Part shown: positions 1 through 5,454 of the stretch, one piece after another
Position numbering within the stretch: position 1 is the first letter of the stretch
How the letters are laid out: every line of letters begins with the position of its first letter
From: JAWLBR01 sp041687495
GTDB taxonomy: Bacteria > Bacillota > Limnochordia > DTU087 > JAAYGB01
Direction of reading: 5' to 3'
DNA: 7,303 nt
NCBI GenBank assembly: GCA_041687495.1
Contig: JAWLBR010000119.1
Location: 1 to 7,303, forward strand
Notes under the pieces: model-generated
Databases searched by the model: none
Told to the model about the DNA's origin: nothing
Seen by the model: the letters and a program-made list of their open reading frames with translations, nothing else
Translations under genes and position numbers: made by a program

Positions 1-765
1 CAGCGCGGCTACCCGCATAATCACCAAAATTCCGGTAAATAGTATCGCTGCCCCTAGATCCCGCTGGGCCACCAGGGTCAGCATCGCAACTGTCCACACC
101 GAAACGGCGGGGCCCAGATACGGCAGCAGCACTACTCTGCTTTGATGCAGGTGCCTTACCGCTTGCTCCCAAACCCTTGTCACCTTCACTTGTTCACGGG
201 AAGCAGGGTCACTTTTTCCCGCGCTACGCTCTGATAGATCTACGAGAACACCTGCCAAGAACAGGATTAGCAGCAGTTTTCCCGGCTCCGAAGGCTGAAA
301 CTGAAACCCGTTGACACTTAACCACGCCCTAGCTCCACCTACCCGCTCTCCCCACAGAGCCGTGATAACTAGGAGCGCAAGAGCCGTCACCCCACTCAGG
401 TACCTAATGCGACGTAGAGAAAGCCACAGTTTGGACCAGGCCATGGCACCCCAAAGGACCATTCCCAGAATGCCAAACCAAGCATGCCGCTGTGCAAGCG
501 AGGGCTCTACCGACTGCAGAACCAAGACACCAAGGCCATTGAGGCCCAAAACTACCGGGAGAACGCAAGGCGCAGCCCGATATCCACGCCATCGAAAAAG
601 CAAATGTAGTACCAACGCACCAGCGCAGAGAATTAGCAAGGCACTAACTGTTGGCCACACCGGCCGTCCAGTGTTCCATGCCAGTAGAGCACCACTCAAT
701 CCCAGCAGCGTAGAGCCTTGGAGTAGAAAAATCAGTTCTCTTGTGCGCCCGCCTGCCATCATCAT
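1..765 (-). CDS. FtsW/RodA/SpoVE-family (SEDS) peptidoglycan glycosyltransferase, 3'-truncated by window edge
   Basis: SEDS proteins are polytopic membrane enzymes that polymerise lipid II into glycan strands together with a class B penicillin-binding protein, in division, elongation or spore cortex synthesis. I translated this frame by hand: 255 residues with no stop up to base 1. It has several hydrophobic segments, then the family signature GGARAWL (residues 143-149) followed by FQFQPSEPGK (154-163), and a second signature QRDLGAA (234-240) matching the usual QPDLGTA. The start is the first of three consecutive ATG codons (765-757), with GGAGG seven bases upstream. A charged stretch at about 176-212 makes an unusually long loop between membrane segments. 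The last gene visible in the rlmN-FHA-FHA-PP2C operon, it starts 52 bases after the phosphatase stop. The family is clear, but I cannot tell FtsW from RodA or SpoVE; the order resembles actinobacterial rodA. Confidence 0.9.
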   Translation of the reverse strand, partial: MMMAGGRTRELIFLLQGSTLLGLSGALLAWNTGRPVWPTVSALLILCAGALVLHLLFRWRGYRAAPCVLPVVLGLNGLGVLVLQSVEPSLAQRHAWFGILGMVLWGAMAWSKLWLSLRRIRYLSGVTALALLVITALWGERVGGARAWLSVNGFQFQPSEPGKLLLILFLAGVLVDLSERSAGKSDPASREQVKVTRVWEQAVRHLHQSRVVLLPYLGPAVSVWTVAMLTLVAQRDLGAAILFTGILVIMRVAAL

Positions 766-817
766 CTGCGGCCCTCCAAATACTGGAGTGATCGCTTCCC
801 CAGTCTAGCGTCCACAA

Positions 818-1531
818 TCACTGCTTACCCAAGCTGAAGGCAATGACCGTAATGTTATCTCGTCCGCCCCGCTGATTGGCCAGGTCAACCAGATAGTCCA
901 CACTCTGCTGCAGCTCTGCGCTGCGTCCAATGATCCGACTTACTTCGCCTGGGGCAACTTCGTTAATCAACCCATCGGAACACAGTAGGATTACGTCGTC
1001 AACCTCTGGCTCCACTGCGAAAACATCTGCCACTACCTGCGGTTGAGTACCCAGAGCGTTGGTGAGGAGATTGCGCTGAGGATGTACCCTTGCTTCGCCC
1101 TCAGTTAAGCACCCGTCTCGAACCAGCTGACCAACTACTGAGTGATCGTCGGTGAGCTGCTGCCCGGTTCCATCGCTGTGGATAAGGTAGGCCCGGGAAT
1201 CCCCCACATGACCAATTAGAACGGTTTGCGATACCACTTTCGCCATGGTCATCGTTGTCCCCATCCCCTTAAGGGTGCGATTGCTGTTGGCTGTGTCCCA
1301 AATAGCGGCATTGGCCTTGGCTAGAGCTAACTGGAGGTCACCGGGAGTCTGCACCAAGTCCCAGTTATGATCAGTCAAGGTGTCTATAGCCATTCGACTG
1401 GCTATCTCTCCGCCATTGTGACCGCCCATGCCGTCAGCAACAGCAAATAACCCGATGTGCACATCGACAAACCCCACATCCTGATTGGAAGATCTCATCC
1501 TTCCGACGTCAGACCTGACGCCAACTCTCAT
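818..1531 (-). CDS. PP2C-family serine/threonine protein phosphatase (Stp/PrpC/PstP type)
   Basis: This metal-dependent cytoplasmic phosphatase removes phosphate from Ser/Thr residues and usually counteracts a PknB/PrkC-type kinase. From the chosen start it has 237 residues, normal for bacterial Stp. Visible motifs are RSSNQD (13-18; the family's NED with Gln for Glu), ADGMGGHNGG (32-41, metal-binding Asp33), GDSRAYL (110-116), SDGL (185-188, Asp186) and GGRDNIT (222-228, Asp225), so the binuclear metal site is complete. I chose the ATG at 1531 because homologues begin M-(K/R)-VG-x-x-(S/T)DVG and AGGTG lies seven bases upstream. An upstream in-frame ATG at 1558, with GGGAG at similar spacing, would add a Cys-rich nine-residue extension (MDGECRCCE) and cannot be excluded. 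Its neighbours are two FHA genes and a SEDS gene, which suggests it controls phosphorylation of cell-wall machinery. Confidence 0.93.
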   Translation of the reverse strand: MRVGVRSDVGRMRSSNQDVGFVDVHIGLFAVADGMGGHNGGEIASRMAIDTLTDHNWDLVQTPGDLQLALAKANAAIWDTANSNRTLKGMGTTMTMAKVVSQTVLIGHVGDSRAYLIHSDGTGQQLTDDHSVVGQLVRDGCLTEGEARVHPQRNLLTNALGTQPQVVADVFAVEPEVDDVILLCSDGLINEVAPGEVSRIIGRSAELQQSVDYLVDLANQRGGRDNITVIAFSLGKQ

Positions 1532-1587
1532 CTCGCAACACCTGCACTCCCCGTCCATACTGTTTCTCCCGCAGCTTGCGACTCAAC

Positions 1588-2061
1588 TTATTCGGGCTCA
1601 AAACTCTTGTAGGAGAATCGCAAAAGAGTCTCTCCCAGACCGATCAGATCCCCGTCAGCCAGCGCTTTGCTTGACTTCACTTCTTTACCATTGAGATAAG
1701 TCCGATTAGTGCTACCCGCATCTGCAAGGTAATATCGCCCTTTTTGACGAACAATCCTTGCATGCAGATTCGAGGCAAATTGATCCTCTATCACTACGTG
1801 GTTTTCCTTACCTCGGCCGATGGTAATCAGGTCAGCGGTAAAGTATACATGCCCGTCAGGCCACAGCTGCCCTTTGCTGTGGGCTTCTTGCACCAGCACA
1901 CCACCTACCACCGGTTGATGTTCAGAACCACCAAGGACAGCCCTGTGGTCTGACTCGGCAGTATCTAGAGTGGCAAAACCTTTTTGGAGCATCTGCCTCA
2001 AGAACCAAAACATTCCTGCGATAATCACAAGCTGCGCCAGCTTATGCCACACTGGAGCCAT
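1588..2061 (-). CDS. Membrane-anchored FHA-domain protein (FhaB/FipA-like)
   Basis: FHA domains bind phosphothreonine peptides, so this protein probably docks phosphorylated partners at the membrane. It has 157 residues. Residues 8-25 form a hydrophobic segment (LAQLVIIAGMFWFLRQML) that should be a single N-terminal anchor, followed by a linker and an FHA domain at about 72-152. The binding residues are present: GRG (82-84), S97-x-x-H100, and STN (117-119) before an NG turn (124-125). Its length and layout resemble mycobacterial FhaB (FipA), which sits in the same gene order. The start is six bases after the stop of the upstream FHA gene, and its GGGAG ribosome site lies inside that gene's last codons, so the two are probably translationally coupled. 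The phosphatase follows after 56 bases (26 if its upstream ATG is used). Confidence 0.88.
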   Translation of the reverse strand: MAPVWHKLAQLVIIAGMFWFLRQMLQKGFATLDTAESDHRAVLGGSEHQPVVGGVLVQEAHSKGQLWPDGHVYFTADLITIGRGKENHVVIEDQFASNLHARIVRQKGRYYLADAGSTNRTYLNGKEVKSSKALADGDLIGLGETLLRFSYKSFEPE

Positions 2062-2067
2062 TGTCTC

Positions 2068-2631
2068 TTACTCCCTTTTCCTCGTAGCGGTTGGGCGCTC
2101 ACCCACAGTCATTTTCATTTCGGTCAAACCTACCTTGATGATATCACCTGGACTAATTGCAGACTCATCTACCGCCTGTCCATTCACCTTCGTGCCGTTG
2201 GTGCTGCCAAGATCTTGTACCAAGTACCCTTTGGTTGAAACCACCACACGGGCATGGTGTTTGGACACGGTGGGATCCGGAAGATGAACGTCTACATCCT
2301 CGCCCCGTCCAATTAGTGTGCTGCTCTGCAGCAGAAAGGAACGCCCTGCAGCGTCACCGGTTACTACTTGAAGACTGGCCAGCACGGATTTGCCGCTACG
2401 CCATCTTTGGGTGGTCCCGGCCTGCGCTTCACTCTCAGCTGACTGTCCCTGCGTTTGGGAGGTCTTGAGGCTGAACCTATTGGTGGTCGCCATGTCAGGA
2501 ACTGCGCTGGCAGCATCGACATCTAGGTCGGGCGCATCGTCCTTGGTCTCGATTCGGTTCTTTGGAGTACGAAACCAGCGAAAGAACCAATCTTCCAACC
2601 AATCTTCCAGTAGTTCAAACAGGTTGACCAC
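2068..2631 (-). CDS. FHA-domain protein with short amphipathic N-terminus (reduced FhaA-like)
   Basis: A 187-residue phosphothreonine-binding adaptor, probably cytoplasmic. The N-terminus (FELLEDWLEDWFFRWF, 5-20) is acidic and Trp/Phe-rich. It resembles only the beginning of the DUF3662 domain that precedes FHA in FhaA-type proteins. A polar, Ser/Thr/Gln-rich linker (about 24-80) follows, which could be a kinase substrate (inference). The FHA domain occupies about 84-178, with GRG (108-110), S123-K-H-H126 and STNGT (143-147), all intact. The start is a GTG at 2631, with GGAGGTG ending seven bases upstream; no better start was seen. It begins 36 bases after the rlmN stop and ends six bases before the membrane-anchored FHA gene. 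Compared with FhaA (about 500 residues in mycobacteria) most of the N-terminal domain is absent. Confidence 0.88.
   Translation of the reverse strand: MVNLFELLEDWLEDWFFRWFRTPKNRIETKDDAPDLDVDAASAVPDMATTNRFSLKTSQTQGQSAESEAQAGTTQRWRSGKSVLASLQVVTGDAAGRSFLLQSSTLIGRGEDVDVHLPDPTVSKHHARVVVSTKGYLVQDLGSTNGTKVNGQAVDESAISPGDIIKVGLTEMKMTVGERPTATRKRE
2585..2608 (-). repeat. Perfect 2 x 12 bp tandem repeat inside the FHA gene
   Basis: On the minus strand the unit GGAAGATTGGTT occurs twice without a gap. It encodes the repeated EDWL/EDWF part of the protein's N-terminal amphipathic helix. Being a multiple of three it keeps the reading frame, so it could expand or contract by slippage without breaking the gene (inference). 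Confidence 0.85.
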
Positions 2632-2667
2632 AGCGGCACACCTCCACCAACTTGAAAGTTTGCGGGC

Positions 2668-3756
2668 TTACCTTTTTTCTACTTTACCCTTTAGCTGCCC
2701 ACAAGCCGCTTCGATATCCGTTCCCCTCTCTTTCCGCACCGTGGCAGAAACTCCTGCCCGCTCCAACTTCTGAGCGAACCGGCGAACACTCTGTTCTTGG
2801 CTACGCTCAAATCCGGTGTTAGCCACAGGATTGATGGGAATGAGATTGATGTGACATTGTAGTTGGGAAACGAGTTCTACCAGCTGTTCAGCGGACTCAC
2901 GTGAATCATTGACGCCAGCGATAAGGGCGTACTCGAAGGTTACTCGCCGTCCGGTCTTTTCCCAATACTGCTGGCACGCACTCATCAGAGTGGACAAGGG
3001 ATAAGCTCTACTCACCGGCATCATCTCGGCCCGCTGTAGTTCATCCGCTGAATGCAGCGACACAGCAAGGACCAATTGCAGCCCTTCATCGGCTAGACGC
3101 AAGATGCCAGGAACGATTCCGCAAGTGGAAACCGTTAAGTGGCGAATCCCGATGTTCAGTCCCTGCTCATCATTGATGATCTTGATGGACTTAATGACCT
3201 CATCGTAGTTAAGTAGTGGCTCGCCCATTCCCATGTAAACTACGTTAGTAACTCGGTTACCCTCCAGCTGCTGTACGCTAAGTATCTGGCCGACAATTTC
3301 CTGCGCACTCAGATTGCGGGTAAAGCCCTGCTGTCCTGTGGCACAAAAGGTGCAACCCATGGCACATCCCACTTGACTGGAGACGCACACTGTGGTCCGG
3401 TCGCCATCAGGAATCATCACAGTCTCTACCAGTTGACCGTCCAAAGTCCGAAAAAGAAGCTTAACAGTTCCATCCACCGAAGTTCGCTTGGTTACGACCT
3501 CCAACGGAGAGAAGCGAACTGTACCCAGGGTTTTGAGTAGCTGATTTGGTAGGTTGGCCATCTGCTCCAGACTCGCCGCAGACTTCTGATAGACCCAGTG
3601 ATAGAGCTGCTTAGCTCGATAGCGCGGGTGTCCCAGAGAAGCCACGAGTTTCTCTAGTTCCTCAAGAGACAGCCCAACAATTGCAGTATTACCAATCTTT
3701 GCCGATACAAGCACGTTATGGTTTACGCTACACCTGTTTTTTTCATCGTATATCAT
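2668..3756 (-). CDS. rlmN: Dual-specificity 23S rRNA A2503 / tRNA A37 C2-methyltransferase, radical SAM
   Basis: RlmN methylates C2 of A2503 in 23S rRNA and A37 in some tRNAs, using a [4Fe-4S] radical-SAM mechanism. The 362-residue product carries the cluster motif C131-x3-C135-x2-C138 (CAMGCTFC), the SAM-binding GMGEP (176-180), and both catalytic cysteines of the family: C124 in VCVSSQ and C352 in the C-terminal AACGQL motif. The recognisable family sequence starts at GLSLEELE (residue 28). The first ~25 residues (MIYDEKNRCSVNH...) are a non-conserved extension. The only plausible start is ATG 3756, with a modest GGGCAGG five bases upstream; a GTG at 3714 lacks a ribosome site. It heads the FHA/PP2C/SEDS operon. 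Because a terminator lies upstream at 4195-4232, its promoter should be between 3757 and 4194, but I could not identify it confidently. Confidence 0.96.
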   Translation of the reverse strand: MIYDEKNRCSVNHNVLVSAKIGNTAIVGLSLEELEKLVASLGHPRYRAKQLYHWVYQKSAASLEQMANLPNQLLKTLGTVRFSPLEVVTKRTSVDGTVKLLFRTLDGQLVETVMIPDGDRTTVCVSSQVGCAMGCTFCATGQQGFTRNLSAQEIVGQILSVQQLEGNRVTNVVYMGMGEPLLNYDEVIKSIKIINDEQGLNIGIRHLTVSTCGIVPGILRLADEGLQLVLAVSLHSADELQRAEMMPVSRAYPLSTLMSACQQYWEKTGRRVTFEYALIAGVNDSRESAEQLVELVSQLQCHINLIPINPVANTGFERSQEQSVRRFAQKLERAGVSATVRKERGTDIEAACGQLKGKVEKR

Positions 3757-3780
3757 GGAAACCTGCCCTTACTTGGTATT

Positions 3781-3868
3781 GAATGGGTGCAAATCCGTAC
3801 ACAGCCCAAAGCCGCTTTGCATCGGGACGTACGCCCCCGCAAACACTAGCTACGGGAAGCACCGATTC
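3781..3868 (+). promoter_or_regulatory. Candidate structured RNA leader (three-way junction) before the small recombinase-domain gene
   Basis: GAATGGGTGC (3781-3790) pairs with GCACCGATTC (3859-3868) at 9 of 10 positions. Between these arms two further hairpins can form: CGTAC (3796-3800) with GTACG (3829-3833), or alternatively CAAAG-CCG-CTTTG (3807-3819) inside CCG/CGG; and CCCG (3836-3839) with CGGG (3853-3856). The result is a compact three-way junction that ends 12 bases before an ATG, with AAAGGA just behind it. The layout, and the blocks GCAAA, GGGACG and ACCGA, recall the c-di-GMP-I (GEMM) aptamer. However, the invariant GGGACGCAAAGC block is not conserved here, so I do not assign that family. 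It could also be a DNA-level protein binding site, or part of the divergent rlmN promoter region. Confidence 0.4.
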
Positions 3869-3880
3869 ACCGAAAGGAAG

Positions 3881-4159
3881 ATGACTGTGGGCAAGAACAG
3901 TAAAGTACACTTTCTCACAGCTTACACTGAATACCTCTTTGACGAAGGCATCAAATCAGAGTACTACTACTTGGGAGATGCCAGTCGTTTCGCCCGATTC
4001 CTATTGTCTCAGGCTACTGAGGACGACCTAAACTCGTTCTTGTCGGCATCGGCCAATGGAACTCAATACGAGAAAAGGTTGCGAAAGACGCTAAAGAAAT
4101 TCTACCAGTTTGCCAGTGAACGCTTAGATATTAAGGACAATCTGCTCTCCCATCTTTGA
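3881..4159 (+). CDS. Solo core-binding (SAM-like) domain of a tyrosine recombinase, no catalytic domain
   Basis: A 92-residue protein that aligns by eye with the N-terminal core-binding domain of XerC/XerD-type recombinases. It has the helical pattern HFLTAYTEYL, a central YYLGDASRFARFLL, DDLNSFL, then LRKTLKKFYQFASE and a final KDNLLSHL, which matches the end of that domain in XerD. It stops at the domain boundary. The catalytic Arg, His and Tyr residues are absent, so it can bind DNA at most. The same frame is open back to 3755, but the upstream translation looks non-coding and contains the folded leader, so I start at ATG 3881. A GTG at 3887 has better spacing from AAAGGA. It is divergent from rlmN and convergent with the CBM9 gene. 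It could be an integrase fragment left from a mobile element, or a maintained DNA-binding protein. Confidence 0.65.
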   Translation: MTVGKNSKVHFLTAYTEYLFDEGIKSEYYYLGDASRFARFLLSQATEDDLNSFLSASANGTQYEKRLRKTLKKFYQFASERLDIKDNLLSHL

Positions 4160-4194
4160 GCTATACTTCCCCGATTTGGCGCAGCACAAACAAA

Positions 4195-4232
4195 AAGGGC
4201 AGCTAACCAGCAATCCACTGGTAACTGCCCTT
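4195..4232. terminator. Rho-independent terminator shared by two convergent genes
   Basis: AAGGGCAG pairs with CTGCCCTT, with an inner ACCAG/CTGGT stem and a short loop. On the minus strand the stem is followed by TTTTTGTTTG, so it should end transcription of the CBM9 gene. On the plus strand the tail is the weaker TTCCTTCT, which may end the small recombinase-domain transcript. Confidence 0.85.
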
Positions 4233-4291
4233 CCTTCTAAATTGCCTAGTCAGCAATCGGACCTACGCAATCTGGACTCCTCAGAGAAGTT

Positions 4292-4924
4292 CTATTGAAT
4301 GTGGACTATCGGCCATTGGTCGGAGCTGTCCAAGCCAAGCTTACCCCCGCCTTGATCTGCCTTTCCACCGCTAACAATATCAGCAGTCAGCTGTAGACGT
4401 TGACCTGGCTGAAACTCGGCCAATCCAAAGGCGGCGGCGGGGAACTGGATTTCGATTGCGTAACCGGAGTCGGTAACCGCGGTGGCCACCTTGACTTGTC
4501 TGAGGTCGAAGTCCATAGCAGGCCTTCCCAACACATCGGAGACCGATACCAGAGAGTGCCCAAACTCTGTAGGTGGAGTTAAAGAGAAGACCAACGACTT
4601 TCGCTCTTGTCGCCCCGACTGAGGTGCCGTAATTCCGATTCGGACATAGTCTCCCAAGGAAAAGTCATGGCTAAGTTTGTCAATGGTCAGTTCAGAGTCC
4701 TTCACCTGTGCTAGAGCATACAGGTGCTTTTTGTCATGGGCTAGATGTATAGACCCCAAACTAGACTTAAGCAAAGCTTCAGAAGCAGACTGCGACAGCC
4801 TCCACTCGGAGGCGCTGGCATCTACCCGGATTCCCTCCAAGTGCTTTACGTTTGCCGCCGATACCGGGACACTCAGGGCCAGTACAGCCAAAGAAACAAC
4901 CGCAATTTCTCGTAAACGCATCAT
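4292..4924 (-). CDS. Secreted small protein with CBM9-like carbohydrate-binding fold
   Basis: 210 residues. Residues 1-23 are a classical signal peptide: MMRLRE, a hydrophobic core VVSLAVLALSVPV, and cleavage after VSA, so the protein should be exported. The mature part fits one beta-sandwich domain of the CBM9/DOMON-like type: an initial EGIRVDASASEWRL, then LYALAQVKDSEL, GDYVRIGI, YAIEIQFPAAAFG, and a closing SSDQWPIVHIQ. These phrases are typical of family 9 carbohydrate-binding modules, which bind sugar ends or polysaccharides; the ligand here is unknown and no catalytic domain is attached. The start is forced to ATG 4924 (or the next codon, 4921) by an in-frame TAG at 4939-4937 with no start codon between. 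The expected ribosome site is displaced by a hairpin (separate entry). Its 3' terminator lies at 4195-4232. I cannot assign a pathway from its neighbours. Confidence 0.75.
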   Translation of the reverse strand: MMRLREIAVVSLAVLALSVPVSAANVKHLEGIRVDASASEWRLSQSASEALLKSSLGSIHLAHDKKHLYALAQVKDSELTIDKLSHDFSLGDYVRIGITAPQSGRQERKSLVFSLTPPTEFGHSLVSVSDVLGRPAMDFDLRQVKVATAVTDSGYAIEIQFPAAAFGLAEFQPGQRLQLTADIVSGGKADQGGGKLGLDSSDQWPIVHIQ

Positions 4925-4971
4925 GGAACCGGCACACTACCGCTGTATCTACAGCAGTGTGCCTTCCTCCC
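4925..4971 (-). promoter_or_regulatory. Shine-Dalgarno sequence split from its start codon by a 33-nt hairpin
   Basis: On the minus strand GGGAGGAA (4971-4964) is followed at once by a hairpin (4963-4931): GGCACACT pairs with AGTGTGCC and GCTGTA with TACAGC, 14 pairs with a three-base bulge. GGTTCC (4930-4925) and then ATG follow. Linear distance from GGAGG to ATG is 41 nt, too long for initiation; if the hairpin folds, only AA plus GGTTCC remain, eight nt, which is optimal. A known parallel is phage T4 gene 25, where a hairpin brings a distant Shine-Dalgarno sequence near its start. Alternatively the palindrome is an operator. Confidence 0.6.
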
Positions 4972-4980
4972 TTCCCTATA

Positions 4981-5012
4981 CAGGCACTGTCAAGGCAAGA
5001 ATTCACTGCCTG
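4981..5012. repeat. Inverted repeat CAGGCA / TGCCTG upstream of the CBM9 gene
   Basis: CAGGCA (4981-4986) and TGCCTG (5007-5012) flank a 20-base spacer, just upstream of the CBM9 ribosome site, where a promoter or operator is expected. A related AAGGCA(A)GAATTC string occurs at about 4993 and 5041. I could not identify convincing -35/-10 elements for the CBM9 gene here. The remaining stretch from 5013 to 5122 shows nothing else I can name. Confidence 0.35.
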
Positions 5013-5122
5013 TGATCCTAAGACATTACTTCTGAGTGAAAAGGCAGAATTCCTCGTCAGCGGTTGTGGAACATGTTGACACACGGCGTCGTTGCCTTTC
5101 TTCGTGCCTGGACAAGATGCTG

Positions 5123-5152
5123 TTGACAAAAGCCTTGCAGGTGTTATATACT
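5123..5152 (+). promoter_or_regulatory. Sigma-A-type promoter of the tRNA-Pro gene
   Basis: The -35 box TTGACA (5123-5128) matches the consensus perfectly. The -10 box is TATACT (5147-5152, spacer 18) or the overlapping TATATA (5145-5150, spacer 16). The predicted start near 5158-5160 gives a leader of about 30 bases before the tRNA. No other promoter-like site lies closer. Confidence 0.85.
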
Positions 5153-5189
5153 AGGTTCTGTCAGTGGCCGGTTGAGGCCAGCGGGACGC

Positions 5190-5266
<77 letters not shown>

Positions 5267-5301
5267 AAAAGGAGCTTTGCCATAGTGGCAAGCTCCTTTT
5301 T
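5267..5301. terminator. Bidirectional terminator between tRNA-Pro and spo0A
   Basis: AAAAGGAGCT pairs with AGCTCCTTTT, topped by a TGCCA/TGGCA stem with a TAG loop and a single-base bulge. It starts immediately after the tRNA CCA end. T-runs on both strands (5297-5301, and the complement of 5266-5270) let it serve the tRNA on plus and spo0A on minus. It would also protect the tRNA from antisense read-through. Confidence 0.92.
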
Positions 5302-5340
5302 ACCGTTTGTTCTATAATCCAGCAGGCGTATCGTATCAAC

Positions 5341-5372
5341 GCGGCAGTAGTGCTAGCGCGGCAGTAGTGCTA
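5341..5372. repeat. Tandem direct repeat, two 15-bp copies at 17-bp period, in the spo0A 3' trailer
   Basis: GCGGCAGTAGTGCTA occurs at 5341-5355 and again, identical, at 5358-5372. It lies between the spo0A stop and the terminator, so it would be transcribed in the spo0A 3' untranslated region. Directly next to it, GCGCTG (5374-5379) and CAGCGC (5393-5398) form a six-pair hairpin with a 13-base loop. No protein-coding potential was seen in 5302-5454. Confidence 0.8.
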
Positions 5373-5454
5373 AGCGCTGACCCGAAAAAGACCAGCGCCA
5401 GTAGGTATGTAATGGCCTTGTACAGGATACCCCTATAGGCTTGGGCGCAACCTA

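Noticed and set aside
311..808. Plus-strand 165-codon ORF
   Set aside because: Shadow of the SEDS gene, which is open on the minus strand with clear family motifs; the plus-strand product is Arg/Pro/Ser-rich and low-quality.
1236..1244. 0A-box-like TTTCGCCA inside the phosphatase gene
   Set aside because: Short motif expected by chance, inside coding sequence and not near a promoter.
3783..3807. Cobalamin riboswitch, suggested by GGTGCAAATCC and a nearby ACCTGCC
   Set aside because: The CCCGCxACTGT core is absent and ACCTGCC is on the wrong (5') side of the would-be aptamer.
3786..3871. Direct assignment as a c-di-GMP-I (GEMM) riboswitch
   Set aside because: Topology and a few blocks agree, but GGGACGCAAAGC, the most conserved segment, reads GGGACGTACGCC; kept only as a resemblance.
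3755..3880. N-terminal 42-codon extension of the small recombinase-domain ORF
   Set aside because: Translation is not protein-like, it overlaps the rlmN start, and the DNA is better explained by base-paired structure.
5076..5081. Additional TTGACA as a -35 box
   Set aside because: No matching -10 hexamer at 16-18 bases on the plus strand; the TTGACA at 5123 is the one with a proper partner.
4779..5129. Minus-strand 116-codon ORF
   Set aside because: It overlaps the CBM9 gene out of frame and the non-coding region upstream; Cys/Gly-rich with no recognisable domain.
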